Both the position numbers and the translations under genes were made by a program. This document shows positions 49,759 to 59,204 of a stretch of 64,000 nt of DNA, one piece after another. The notes below the pieces were generated by a model that was not told where the DNA came from, made no database searches, and saw only the letters and a program-made list of their open reading frames with translations. The DNA is from Lacicoccus halitifaciens (GTDB lineage: Bacteria; Bacillota; Bacilli; Staphylococcales; Salinicoccaceae). Position 1 is the stretch's first letter. Each line of letters starts with the position of its first letter. The stretch covers positions 124,001-188,000 of the forward strand of contig NZ_JBDZDV010000001.1 in NCBI RefSeq assembly GCF_040544485.1. Reading direction: 5' to 3'.

Positions 49759-50526
49759 ATGAAGATGCGTTTTTTATTGATGATCATGTTTACTTTTGTA
49801 CTGATACTCACGGCCTGCAACGGGGATGAAGCGGCGCCGGCAGATTCCGGTGAAGAGGCGGACGATACAGCTGACACCGCTGAAGAGACATCCGATGAAG
49901 CTGACGAAAGCCCCGACGCCGATGAGGCGCCTGCGATTTCAGCCGATGAATTGATCGATTCAGCCCAGGAGGAATGGGGAGGAACCGACAGTTATGAACT
50001 GAATCAGGTTTATATGATCGAAGGTAATGATATGTCCGAATCCATCCGGACGATCACGACACACAGCGATCAGAATGAACTGAAGGTGGAGATCAACCGT
50101 GATGACGCGACTGTGACCCATTACATCGTGGATGACAGCCATCATATATACAGCGGGCATGAAATGGAACCGCAGGCAGAAGCACCCGATATAGAGGGCA
50201 CCACATACGGCGATCTGATCAGCCAGCTGGATCCTTACCGTTCCGGTGAAGTGGAGGGTACGGATGAAGGCTACACACTGACCATGCAGGTTGAAAATAT
50301 GGAGGATGCCGAAAACCTCCTGTCCGGTGAGATGAGCGGACTGCTGCAGGAGGCGGAGGACATTACAGGTGAAATCAATCTGACCTTCGATGAAGAATAC
50401 CGGTACACCGGCGGCGAAATGACGGCCGTGCTGGTGAGCGGGGGCGAAGAGATCGACTTGTCTTCAAGCATGACGATTGAAGATATCAATAATATACCTG
50501 TCATAGAAAAGCCGAACGGCATGTAA
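49759..50526 (+). CDS. Lipoprotein, DUF6612-like
   Basis: 255 residues. The signal peptide (MKMRFLLMIMFTFVLILTAC) ends in an LTAC lipobox, so Cys20 is lipidated and the protein sits on the outer face of the membrane. A long Asp/Glu/Ala-rich linker (about 22-60) follows. The folded part (about 64-255) is beta-rich with repeated SYELNQVYMIEG / TLTMQVENME / EINLTFDEEYRYTGGEM strands, resembling LolA/LppX-like outer-surface lipoproteins (DUF6612). Acidic throughout. Ligand unknown. Confidence 0.85.
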   Translation: MKMRFLLMIMFTFVLILTACNGDEAAPADSGEEADDTADTAEETSDEADESPDADEAPAISADELIDSAQEEWGGTDSYELNQVYMIEGNDMSESIRTITTHSDQNELKVEINRDDATVTHYIVDDSHHIYSGHEMEPQAEAPDIEGTTYGDLISQLDPYRSGEVEGTDEGYTLTMQVENMEDAENLLSGEMSGLLQEAEDITGEINLTFDEEYRYTGGEMTAVLVSGGEEIDLSSSMTIEDINNIPVIEKPNGM

Positions 50527-50556
50527 AAGACCAATCATTCAATGATTGGTCTTTTA
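50525..50556 (+). terminator. Lipoprotein gene terminator
   Basis: AAAAGACCAATCATT (50525-50539) pairs with AATGATTGGTCTTTT (50541-50555); it may work on both strands. Confidence 0.9.
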
Positions 50557-50565
50557 TAATTAAAA

Positions 50566-50733
50566 CTTATCATCTACCATAAGATAATTAAACGTTTCTT
50601 ATCATACAAATTTATAATGCATAAAGAATGCATAAAAGCTTTGACCGCAACGTTTGAAAGCGTTTTTGTAAATGCTTTCACAAGGTTGGTCCTTATAATC
50701 ATTCATTCACAATACTTTATAATTTGATATAAT
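50566..50733 (+). promoter_or_regulatory. citZ promoter region with cre-like sites
   Basis: TTCACA (50706-50711), 16-bp spacer, TATAAT (50728-50733). Upstream, TGTAAATGCTTTCA (50667-50680) matches the CcpA cre consensus TGWAANCGNTNWCA with one mismatch, and overlapping TGAAAGCGTTTTTG (50655-50668) with two. Half-sites CTTAT/ATAAG/CTTAT at 50566, 50579 and 50598 recall CcpC-type ATAA elements. The 255-bp gap holds no gene. Confidence 0.6.
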
Positions 50734-50781
50734 GAATGAAACTATGAATATTAGTAATAGTAATTTAGAGGAGGATTTAAA

Positions 50782-51897
50782 ATGCCTGAAAACAAAGGTT
50801 TAGAAGGGGTAGTTGTTGCTGATTCCAAGATCAGTTCCATCATCGGGTCACAATTGACGTACGGTGGATATGAAATTGACGATCTTGCTGAAAATGCACT
50901 GTTTGAAGAGGTGGTTTATCTGCTGTGGAATGATAAGCTGCCGAACCAGCAGGAGTTGGATGCATTCACCGATGAATTGTTCAATTTGATGACTTTGGAT
51001 GACAACATCTACAAGCATTTTGAATTATATCCGGTTGACAAAGTACATCCCATGTCAGCCTTAAGGACTGGAGTGTCACTTTCGGCACACTTTGATGAAA
51101 ATGCCGAGGACAGCTCGGTTGAAGCATCAAGGAACAAAGCGGTCCGCATACTTGCACAGATGCCTGCACTGGTTGCTGCATTTGCACGCATCAGGGACGG
51201 CAAAGAAGTCATCAAGCCTCAAAAAGGCCTGAGCTATGCTGCGAATTTCCTTTACATGCTGAACGGCGAGGCGCCGACGGATGTCGAGGAGGAAGCGATG
51301 AATAAAGTGCTTGTGCTGCAGGCGGACCACGAATTGAACGCTTCCACCTTCACTGCCCGCGTCTGTGTGGGCACGGAATCGGATGTCTACTCCGGTGTGA
51401 CTGCTGCAATCGGCGCACTCAAGGGGCCGCTGCACGGTGGTGCGAACGAACAGGTCATGGAGATGCTGAAGGAGATCGGCACTCTGGACAATGTAGAAGG
51501 TTACTTACAGAAAAAGTTCGATAATAAGGAAAAAATCATGGGAATCGGCCACAGGGTATACAAAGACGGGGATCCGAGGGCGAAATATCTGAAAGAGATG
51601 TCGAAGAAACTCACAGAGGAAAGTGGTTACAGTGAGCTGTTCGATATTTCCACTAAAATCGCAGATATCGTCAAAGAGGAGAAAGGCCTGCTGCCGAACG
51701 TGGACTTCTACAGTGCAACTGTCTATCATTCACTGGGCATTGAATCCGACCTTTTCACACCAATATTCGCAATGAGCCGCGCTTCAGGCTGGACGGCCCA
51801 CATACTGGAACAGTATGCCGACAACAGGCTGATCAGACCGAGGGCTGAATATGTCGGTGCTACAGGCAGAAAATACGAACCGATCGAAAGCAGATAA
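50782..51897 (+). CDS. citZ: Citrate synthase
   Basis: 371 residues. GLEGVVVADSKISSI, VHPMSALRTGVS, GPLHGGANEQVMEML with catalytic His, GHRVYKDGDPRAK with the second His, and NVDFYSATVYHSLGI with catalytic Asp define citrate synthase of the short Gram-positive type. It condenses oxaloacetate and acetyl-CoA. GGAGGA precedes ATG 50782, and icd follows after 36 bp. Confidence 0.97.
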   Translation: MPENKGLEGVVVADSKISSIIGSQLTYGGYEIDDLAENALFEEVVYLLWNDKLPNQQELDAFTDELFNLMTLDDNIYKHFELYPVDKVHPMSALRTGVSLSAHFDENAEDSSVEASRNKAVRILAQMPALVAAFARIRDGKEVIKPQKGLSYAANFLYMLNGEAPTDVEEEAMNKVLVLQADHELNASTFTARVCVGTESDVYSGVTAAIGALKGPLHGGANEQVMEMLKEIGTLDNVEGYLQKKFDNKEKIMGIGHRVYKDGDPRAKYLKEMSKKLTEESGYSELFDISTKIADIVKEEKGLLPNVDFYSATVYHSLGIESDLFTPIFAMSRASGWTAHILEQYADNRLIRPRAEYVGATGRKYEPIESR

Positions 51898-51933
51898 CAT
51901 CAAAACATATAATATAATCTGGAGGAATAAATA

Positions 51934-53202
51934 ATGGCTGGCGAAAAAATCGCAACAAACAATGGAAATTTGACTGTACCAAACAACCCGATCATCCCTT
52001 TCATCGAAGGTGACGGCACGGGGCCGGATATATGGAATGCAGCACAGAAGGTGCTAGACGGTGCTGTTGAAAAAGCATACAACGGCGAAAAGAAAATCGA
52101 ATGGAAAGAAGTGCTTGCAGGTCAGAAGGCATATGACAAAACAGGCGAGTGGCTGCCGCAGGATACACTGGATGCGATCAATGAATACCTCATCGCGATC
52201 AAAGGACCTCTGACGACACCGATCGGCGGCGGCATACGTTCATTGAACGTTGCGCTGCGCCAGAAGCTGGACCTGTTCACATGTCTGCGCCCGGTGAGAT
52301 ATTTCGACGGCGTTCCTTCGCCGGTGAAGCGTCCGGAAGACACGGACATGGTGATCTTCAGGGAGAACACTGAAGACATCTATGCAGGCATCGAATTCCA
52401 GGAAGGTACGGACGAAGTCAAGAAGGTCATCGATTTCATCCAGAACGAAATGGGCTCTGAAAACATCCGCTTCCCTGAAACTTCAGGCATCGGCATCAAG
52501 CCGGTTTCAAAAGAAGGCACCGAGCGCCTGGTGCGTGCGGCGATCAACTATGCAATCGACAACAACCGTCCGTCTGTGACGCTCGTCCACAAAGGCAACA
52601 TCATGAAGTTCACGGAAGGCGCGTTCAAGGCATGGGGTTACGACCTTGCGGAAAGGGAATTCGGCGACAAAGTGTTCACATGGAAAGAATACGATGAGAT
52701 CGTTGAAAAAGACGGCCGCGAAGCAGCGGATAAAGCCCAGGGCGAAGCTGAGGACGCAGGCAAGATCATCATCAAGGATTCCATTGCGGACATCTTCTTA
52801 CAGCAGATCCTGACACGCCCGAAAGAGTTCGGCGTCGTGGCGACGATGAACCTGAACGGCGACTACATCTCCGATGCGCTTGCAGCACAGGTCGGCGGCA
52901 TCGGCATCGCACCGGGTGCGAACATCAACTATGAAACAGGACATGCGATCTTCGAGGCGACACACGGTACGGCGCCGAAATACGCAGGACAGGATAAAGT
53001 GAACCCTTCATCCGTCATCCTTTCAGGTGTACTGATGCTCGAGCACATCGGCTGGACCGAAGCGGCTGAACTGATCACGAAATCAATGGAGAAGACGATT
53101 GCTTCCAAAGTCGTCACTTACGATTTTGCCCGCCTGATGGACGGCGCGAAGGAAGTCAAGTGTTCCGAATTCGGTGAAGAACTCGTTAAAAACATGGGAT
53201 AA
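51934..53202 (+). CDS. icd: Isocitrate dehydrogenase, NADP-dependent
   Basis: 422 residues. IPFIEGDGTGPDIWNAA, KGPLTTPIGGGIRSLNVALRQ (substrate serine), VIFRENTEDIYAGIE, LVHKGNIMKFTEGAF, MNLNGDYISDALAAQVGG (metal Asp) and ATHGTAPKYAGQ are typical of bacterial NADP-IDH. It makes 2-oxoglutarate and NADPH. It is co-transcribed with citZ, and no mdh follows. Confidence 0.97.
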   Translation: MAGEKIATNNGNLTVPNNPIIPFIEGDGTGPDIWNAAQKVLDGAVEKAYNGEKKIEWKEVLAGQKAYDKTGEWLPQDTLDAINEYLIAIKGPLTTPIGGGIRSLNVALRQKLDLFTCLRPVRYFDGVPSPVKRPEDTDMVIFRENTEDIYAGIEFQEGTDEVKKVIDFIQNEMGSENIRFPETSGIGIKPVSKEGTERLVRAAINYAIDNNRPSVTLVHKGNIMKFTEGAFKAWGYDLAEREFGDKVFTWKEYDEIVEKDGREAADKAQGEAEDAGKIIIKDSIADIFLQQILTRPKEFGVVATMNLNGDYISDALAAQVGGIGIAPGANINYETGHAIFEATHGTAPKYAGQDKVNPSSVILSGVLMLEHIGWTEAAELITKSMEKTIASKVVTYDFARLMDGAKEVKCSEFGEELVKNMG

Positions 53203-53218
53203 TCCAAATATCATATGA

Positions 53219-53249
53219 AAGCACGGCTCAAATTGAGCCGTGCTTTTTA
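53219..53249 (+). terminator. citZ-icd terminator
   Basis: AAGCACGGCTCAA pairs with TTGAGCCGTGCTT, almost without loop, then TTTT. Confidence 0.92.
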
Positions 53250-53365
53250 TTCGTTTACCGGAGACTCCCCGGAAAATTATTTGAAAATTTGGCCGCAAAC
53301 ATATATACTGTAACGCGTTGTCTTTTTATTAAGACCACTTATACATTTTGGGAGGAGAGGAAAGA

Positions 53366-54931
53366 ATGGAAAATGGTAAAAGAAAAAATAGTTTCTTCCA
53401 AAAATTTCTCGACTTTGTGGAGTGGCTGGGCAATAAACTGCCGCATCCCGTCACATTGTTTGCGATACTGGCGGGCCTAACACTGATCGGTTCCTGGATT
53501 TTCTCGGCACTCGAAGTGTCCGTGGAGCATCCGGGGGAGGAAGGTACAGTTGCAGTCACAAACCTATTAAGTGCGGAAGGGATCAATTACATATTCCTTA
53601 ATATGACTGATAATTTCATCAACTTCGCACCGCTCGGCGTCGTCCTTGTGACGATGCTCGGCATCGGGGTGGCGGAGCACTCTGGACTCATCAGTGCAGC
53701 ACTCCGAGGTTTCGTTTTATCCATACCGAAAAGCCTGATCACAGGCGGGCTTGTCTTTGCAGGCATCATGTCTTCACTTGCATCCGATGCAGGTTATGTC
53801 GTGCTGCCGCCGCTTGGCGCGGTCATTTACCTCGCGCTCGGCAGGCATCCGCTTGCAGGGCTTGCCGCAGCATTCGCCGGTGTATCCGCAGGGTTCTCTG
53901 CGAACCTGTTCCTGAGCGGGACCGATGCGATGCTCGCAGAACTCAGCACCGCGGCAGCCGCAACGATCGACCCTGCATATGCCGAAACGATGAACGTCGC
54001 GATGAACTGGTACTTCATCGCAGTGAGTGTCTTTGTACTGACGCTCGTCGGCTGGTTCGTCTCGGATAAGATCGTCGAACCGCGCCTCGGGAAATTCACC
54101 CTCGGTACCGGTGTCGATACGGACGAAGAGGAAGAGGACTACATGGCGCCGCTTACGAAGCTGGAAAAAAGAGGGCTGCTGCTGGCGTTCATCTCGGTCA
54201 TCATCGGCCTGATACTTGCAGCTTCACTCGTCGCCTTCCCGGCTTCACCGATGCGCGGGGACGAGGGCTCATACCTCGATACGATCATCCAGTCGCCGTT
54301 CATGAATGCGCTTGTGCCGATCATAGCGATCCTGTTCTTCATACCGGGGCTCGTCTACGGCATTGTGACACGCTCCATCAAAAACGATAAGGATGTTGCA
54401 AATCAGATGTCGAGGACGATGGCAGGCATGGGCATGTTCATAGTGCTCGCTTTCACAGCCGGCCAGTTCGTCGCCTACTTCAACGAATCCAACCTCGGGC
54501 TGGTCATCGGCGTTTACGGCGCGGACCTGCTTGAGAACATGAATCTGACGGGCATTCCGCTGATCATCGGGTTCGTCCTGGTCACGGCGTTCATCAACCT
54601 GTTCATCGGAAGTGCCAGCGCCAAGTGGGCCATGATGGCGCCGATATTCATCCCGATCATGATGCAGCTTGGTTATTCGCCGGAACTGACGACGATGGCA
54701 TATCGTGTAGCGGACTCATCGACGAACATCATTACGCCGCTCATGACATACTTTGCGATCATCATCGCATTTGCGCAGAAATATGACAGGAACATCGGCA
54801 TCGGTACATTGATTTCGGTCATGTTGCCGTACTCGATCTTCTTCCTGGTCGTATGGAGCCTGATGCTGATCGTCTGGATGCTCACAGGTCTGCCGCTCGG
54901 TCCGAATGCACCAATTCATTATCCGGGTTAG
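53366..54931 (+). CDS. AbgT-family transporter
   Basis: 521 residues from ATG 53366 (GGAGGAGAGG upstream; TTG 53348 lies before it). FVEWLGNKLPHPVTLFAILAGLTLIGSW at the start, NFAPLGVVLVTMLGIGVAEHSGL, SLASDAGYVVLPPLGAVIYLALGRHPLAG and the SASAKWAMMAPIFIPI segment near the end are AbgT (p-aminobenzoyl-glutamate transporter) signatures, with about 11-13 membrane helices. Some members export sulphonamides or take up peptides; the substrate here is not known. It occupies the icd-polA interval where relatives usually have phoP-phoR. Confidence 0.93.
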   Translation: MENGKRKNSFFQKFLDFVEWLGNKLPHPVTLFAILAGLTLIGSWIFSALEVSVEHPGEEGTVAVTNLLSAEGINYIFLNMTDNFINFAPLGVVLVTMLGIGVAEHSGLISAALRGFVLSIPKSLITGGLVFAGIMSSLASDAGYVVLPPLGAVIYLALGRHPLAGLAAAFAGVSAGFSANLFLSGTDAMLAELSTAAAATIDPAYAETMNVAMNWYFIAVSVFVLTLVGWFVSDKIVEPRLGKFTLGTGVDTDEEEEDYMAPLTKLEKRGLLLAFISVIIGLILAASLVAFPASPMRGDEGSYLDTIIQSPFMNALVPIIAILFFIPGLVYGIVTRSIKNDKDVANQMSRTMAGMGMFIVLAFTAGQFVAYFNESNLGLVIGVYGADLLENMNLTGIPLIIGFVLVTAFINLFIGSASAKWAMMAPIFIPIMMQLGYSPELTTMAYRVADSSTNIITPLMTYFAIIIAFAQKYDRNIGIGTLISVMLPYSIFFLVVWSLMLIVWMLTGLPLGPNAPIHYPG

Positions 54932-54941
54932 ACGGTTTTTC

Positions 54942-54971
54942 AAAGACACAGTTTACACTGTGTCTTTTTTC
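54942..54971 (+). terminator. AbgT gene terminator
   Basis: AAAGACACAGT pairs with ACTGTGTCTTT around a short TTAC loop, then T-run. Confidence 0.88.
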
Positions 54972-55037
54972 TTTTCATTATCAATTTAAGACATGTATAA
55001 TTCAGTTGAGGATAATACATTCTGAGGAGACTATTTC

Positions 55038-57638
55038 ATGAAAAAATTAATTTTGATTGATGGCAACAGTGTGGCCTTCAGGGCCTTTTACGGACTGCCT
55101 TTATTATCCAACCAGAGCGGTCTGCATACGAATGCGGTCTTCGGTTATGCAAGGCTCCTGGAGCGGATCATAAAAGAGGAGGAACCGACTCATTTCCTCG
55201 TTGCTTTTGATGCAGGGAAGTCCACTTTCAGGCACAAGGAGTACAAGGACTACAAAGGCGGCAGGCAGTCGACGCCGCCGGAGCTCGGGGAGCAGTTCGC
55301 CCCGATCAGACGGCTGATCGACGCCTACGGCATCAAACGTTTCGAGCTGGATGAATACGAAGCGGATGACATCATCGGGACGCTCTCCAGGATGGCGGAC
55401 GAAGAGAAGATGAAGACGATCATCATCACCGGCGATAAAGACCTGACCCAGCTTGCAAGCGACCATACCGCCATCTACTTCACCAAAAAAGGGATCAGCG
55501 ACATCGAGGAATATACACCTGAACACATACGGGAAGTCTATGACCTCGAGCCCGGGCAGATCATCGACCTGAAAGGCCTGATGGGGGACAAGTCCGACAA
55601 TATACCGGGCATACCGGGCGTCGGCGAGAAGACGGCGCTGAAGCTCCTGCATCAATTCGGCACGGTCGAGAATGTGCTTGAAAATGCCGATTCAGCAGGC
55701 GGCAAAAAGCTCCAGGAGAAGCTGAAGGAGTTCAGCGAAGAGGCGCTTATGAGCAAGAATCTTGCCACGATCCACAGGGAAGTGCCCGTGGATTTTGAAA
55801 TTTCAGATCTTGAATTCAGGAATGACTCCGAAGAACAGAAGTACGAACTCTTCAAAGAGTATGAGTTCAATTCCCTGCTGCAGAACATGGATGCACAGGA
55901 AACGGAGGATATCAGCGACTTCGATGTGACATTGACGGACGATCTTGATGAACTTGGTGAAAAAGTCTCGATCCACCTGGAAGTCCGCGCGGACAATTAT
56001 TTATACAACAGGCCCGAATACGCCGCCGTGACCGATGGCGAAAAGGCCTGGATCAAAAAGATCGAAGACATCGATGCTGACAGGCTGGAGGCGTTCTTGG
56101 ACAGCCGAAACGAAGTGAATGCCTATGACATCAAAAGGCAGATCGCGCTGCTGCGCCAGCTCGGCATCGGCTTCACCGGCTTCACACATGACATCATGAT
56201 GGCAAGCTTCCTTCTGGACCCGTCCAAGAAGATCGTCGATGTGGCCGAGACGGTCAGCCCGTACGGCATCAACATCAACAGCGACGATTTCCACTACGGT
56301 AAGGGGCGCAATAAAAAAACGCCGTCCGAAGAAGAAATGACCGAGTTTCTGACGGACAAGGTGATGGCGGTCCACACCGCTAAAGATGAAATGGTGGCCA
56401 AACTTGCCGAGGATGAGATGGCGGACCTGTATCACGATCTTGAAGTGCCGCTGTCCAAAGTGCTCGCAGAAATGGAGCTTAGGGGGATACGCGTCCTGCC
56501 CGAACGCCTTGTTGAGATGGAAGAGGAGATCGAAGGCCGGCTCGAGGAGATGAAGGCGCGCATCTATGAACTGGCCGGGGAGGAGTTCAACATCAACTCC
56601 CCGAAACAGCTCGGCGTGGTGCTGTTTGAAAAGCTCGGTCTGCCTGTCATCAAAAAGACGAAGACCGGATATTCAACGGCTGTGGATGTGCTGGAGGCGC
56701 TGCAGGACAAACATGAAATCATCCAGCATCTGCTGGATTACCGCACGATATCCAAGCTCCAGTCGACTTATGTAATCGGCCTGCAAAAGGAAGTGCGGGA
56801 GGATTCGAGGATCCATACGCGCTTCAACCAGACGCTTGCACAGACCGGACGGCTCTCATCAGTTGAGCCGAACCTGCAGAACATACCGATCCGCCTGGAT
56901 GAGGGACGGCTGATCAGACGGGCATTCGTACCTAAAGATGAAGACCATGTACTGCTCGCGCTGGATTATTCACAGATTGAACTGCGCGTCCTTGCTGCGA
57001 TCACGGGTGATGAGACGATGCAGGAGGCATTCACGAGCGACCTCGACATCCATACGAAGACGGCGATGGAAGTGTTCAATGTGGCACGTGAAGATGTCAC
57101 ACCGACAATGAGGCGGAATGCCAAAGCGGTGAACTTCGGCATCGTCTACGGCATCAGCGATTACGGGCTCAGCCAGAGCCTCGGCATCACCCGTAAGGAG
57201 GCGAAGACTTTCATCGACAATTACCTTGCCTCCTTCCCTAAAGTGAAGGCATTCATGAGTTCGATCATCCAGGATGCAAAGCGGGACGGCTACGTGAAGA
57301 CGCTATTGAACAGGCGCCGTTACATCCCGGACGTCCACAATAAAAACTTCAATGCACGGAGTGTGGCCGAGCGGACAGCGATGAACTCGCCGATACAGGG
57401 CAGTGCCGCGGACATCATCAAGCTTGCGATGGTGAACTATGCCAAAGATGAAAAAGCACAGAGCTTCAATGCAGAGCTTCTGCTGCAGATCCACGATGAA
57501 TTGATCTTTGATGTTCCGAAAGATGAAGTGGAAGATTTCATCCCGGTGATCAGGGATATTATGGAAAATGCGCTTGATATCGGTGTGCCGCTGAAGGTCG
57601 AACATGGCTACGGCAGCGACTGGTATCAGGTGAAGTAG
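55038..57638 (+). CDS. polA: DNA polymerase I
   Basis: 866 residues. N-terminal 5'-nuclease (about 1-290): LILIDGNSVAFRAFYGLP, DEYEADDIIGTLS, GDKDLTQL, GDKSDNIPGIPGVGEKTA. A middle domain (about 300-460) lacks the DxE exonuclease acids (it reads IHLEVRADNYL), so proofreading is lost, as in Bacillus Pol I. C-terminal polymerase: SQIELRVLAAITGD, RRNAKAVNFGIVYGIS and QIHDELIFDVP. It replaces Okazaki primers and fills repair gaps. First gene of the polA-mutM-coaE unit. Confidence 0.97.
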   Translation: MKKLILIDGNSVAFRAFYGLPLLSNQSGLHTNAVFGYARLLERIIKEEEPTHFLVAFDAGKSTFRHKEYKDYKGGRQSTPPELGEQFAPIRRLIDAYGIKRFELDEYEADDIIGTLSRMADEEKMKTIIITGDKDLTQLASDHTAIYFTKKGISDIEEYTPEHIREVYDLEPGQIIDLKGLMGDKSDNIPGIPGVGEKTALKLLHQFGTVENVLENADSAGGKKLQEKLKEFSEEALMSKNLATIHREVPVDFEISDLEFRNDSEEQKYELFKEYEFNSLLQNMDAQETEDISDFDVTLTDDLDELGEKVSIHLEVRADNYLYNRPEYAAVTDGEKAWIKKIEDIDADRLEAFLDSRNEVNAYDIKRQIALLRQLGIGFTGFTHDIMMASFLLDPSKKIVDVAETVSPYGININSDDFHYGKGRNKKTPSEEEMTEFLTDKVMAVHTAKDEMVAKLAEDEMADLYHDLEVPLSKVLAEMELRGIRVLPERLVEMEEEIEGRLEEMKARIYELAGEEFNINSPKQLGVVLFEKLGLPVIKKTKTGYSTAVDVLEALQDKHEIIQHLLDYRTISKLQSTYVIGLQKEVREDSRIHTRFNQTLAQTGRLSSVEPNLQNIPIRLDEGRLIRRAFVPKDEDHVLLALDYSQIELRVLAAITGDETMQEAFTSDLDIHTKTAMEVFNVAREDVTPTMRRNAKAVNFGIVYGISDYGLSQSLGITRKEAKTFIDNYLASFPKVKAFMSSIIQDAKRDGYVKTLLNRRRYIPDVHNKNFNARSVAERTAMNSPIQGSAADIIKLAMVNYAKDEKAQSFNAELLLQIHDELIFDVPKDEVEDFIPVIRDIMENALDIGVPLKVEHGYGSDWYQVK

Positions 57639-57646
57639 GTGAGGAT

Positions 57647-58510
57647 GTGCCGGAATTACCGGAAGTTGAATTAGTCAAAAGGGAACTGTCGACTGTACAG
57701 GGCCTGACGATAGAGCGCGTCGAAGTGTCGGAGAAGGTCACCCTGGGCCATAACGCCGGGAAGCTGACGGTCGTCAAGGAACCGGTCGATGTGTTCATGA
57801 AGAATACGGAAAATATGAAGATCATTTCCCTCGGGCGCCGCGGGAAGTATTTATACTTCATCCTTCAAAACGGCGACCGGGTGAAATATCTGATCGGGCA
57901 TCTCGGGATGAGCGGGGCGTTTTTCCACCTCGACAGCCTGGATGATATCGTCGAGTATAATTTCAGGAAGCACTGGCAGGTCATATTCCGCCTCTCGGAC
58001 GGCTCTATGCTCGTCTATGCGGATATCCGCCGGTTCGGCGAACTCAGGACGATCGACAGGCTGTCCGACTTCCTGCCTGTCGTCAGGATGGCGCCGGAGT
58101 ATGACGATGAAGCAGCAGCCGAGCATTTCGTCGGTGCGGTGAGGCATCCGGCCAATGCCGGGAAGGCAATCAAGGCAGTGATAATGGACAGCACCGTCGT
58201 GACCGGTGCCGGCAACATCTATGCCTGCGAAAGCCTGTATGATGCCGGTATACTGCCGACGAGGAAGGCCGGGAACGTGTCGGTCAAAAGGCTCCGGGAC
58301 CTGTTCCAGGCAATCGTGGATGTTTTCGAGCTGTCTTTATCCCAGGGCGGTTCGACGATATCCGACTACCGGAGCTCCACCGGCGGAAGCGGTGAGATGC
58401 AGAACCGTTTCAAAGTCTATCAGCGGAAGATCTGCCCGGAAGGGCACGACATAACAACCAAAGTCATTGCCGGGCGCAATACATTCTACTGTACGAAGTG
58501 CCAGCGGTAG
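57647..58510 (+). CDS. mutM: Formamidopyrimidine-DNA glycosylase with altered zinc finger
   Basis: 287 residues from GTG 57647. The processed N-terminus PELPEVELVKREL supplies catalytic Pro and Glu. HLGMSGAFF, the DIRRFG region and GAGNIYACESLYDAGI follow. The C-terminal zinc finger reads CPEGHDITTKVI ... FYCTKCQ: the second Cys of the usual CxxC is missing and a His lies one residue later, giving C-x3-H ... C-x2-C. The catalytic QGGSTISDY is intact. It excises 8-oxoguanine. It starts eight bases after polA and is followed by coaE. Confidence 0.95.
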   Translation: MPELPEVELVKRELSTVQGLTIERVEVSEKVTLGHNAGKLTVVKEPVDVFMKNTENMKIISLGRRGKYLYFILQNGDRVKYLIGHLGMSGAFFHLDSLDDIVEYNFRKHWQVIFRLSDGSMLVYADIRRFGELRTIDRLSDFLPVVRMAPEYDDEAAAEHFVGAVRHPANAGKAIKAVIMDSTVVTGAGNIYACESLYDAGILPTRKAGNVSVKRLRDLFQAIVDVFELSLSQGGSTISDYRSSTGGSGEMQNRFKVYQRKICPEGHDITTKVIAGRNTFYCTKCQR

Positions 58511-58531
58511 GCTTTCAGGAGAGGATTGCAA

Positions 58532-59131
58532 ATGTATAAAGTGATCGGTTTGACAGGCGGCATTGCGAGTGGCAAGTCCACGGCATCCGCTTACATAGAG
58601 GAACAGGGTTTCAAAGTGCTGGATGCGGATGTGTATGCACGGAAGGTGACCGAAAAGGGGAGCCCCGGCTACCAAAGAATCATCGAAGCATTCGGCACCG
58701 GCATACTCGATGAGGACGGGAACATCGACCGGCCCGCACTCGGCCGGATCATCTTCAACGATCCGGACGAACGGCAGAAACTCAATGACATATCCCATCC
58801 GGAAATCCGGCGGATGATGAATGCGGACAGGGATGAGTATGTGAAAGAAAACCATGTCTTCCTGGACATTCCGCTGCTTTTTGAAAACGGCCTGGATGAA
58901 CAGTGTGATATGACCGTCACCGTCTATGTGACGGAGGAAAACCAGATGGAGAGGCTGATGGCGAGGAACGGGCTCACGAAAGAGGATGCTGCAGCAAGGA
59001 TCAAGAGCCAGATGCCCCTTTCCGAGAAGAAAAAGCTGAGCGACCGGGTATTCGACAACAACGGTGATAAAGCGGAACTGTTCAGGCAGATTGATGAATT
59101 CCTGAAAGAATTACAAAATGATGAAATGTAA
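58532..59131 (+). CDS. coaE: Dephospho-CoA kinase
   Basis: 199 residues from ATG 58532 (AGGAGAGG upstream). The P-loop GLTGGIASGKST (about 5-16), DADVYARKVTEKG, HPEIRRMM and LDIPLLFENGL are CoaE signatures. It phosphorylates dephospho-CoA in the last step of CoA synthesis. It lies 21 bp after mutM in the conserved polA-mutM-coaE order. Confidence 0.96.
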   Translation: MYKVIGLTGGIASGKSTASAYIEEQGFKVLDADVYARKVTEKGSPGYQRIIEAFGTGILDEDGNIDRPALGRIIFNDPDERQKLNDISHPEIRRMMNADRDEYVKENHVFLDIPLLFENGLDEQCDMTVTVYVTEENQMERLMARNGLTKEDAAARIKSQMPLSEKKKLSDRVFDNNGDKAELFRQIDEFLKELQNDEM

Positions 59132-59161
59132 TAAATAACACTTTTTTAAGAATTTAAATGT

Positions 59162-59188
59162 GTTATACTATTTATGAAAAAGTATAAC
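59162..59188 (+). promoter_or_regulatory. Operator-like inverted repeat over gapB -10 box
   Basis: GTTATACT (59162-59169) and AGTATAAC (59181-59188) are inverted copies with 11 bp between; the left arm holds the TATACT -10 box. Its place fits a repressor such as CcpN, which controls gapB in Bacillus, but the sequence is not a clear CcpN box. Confidence 0.55.
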
Positions 59189-59204
59189 TTGAAGGAGATT
59201 TATC

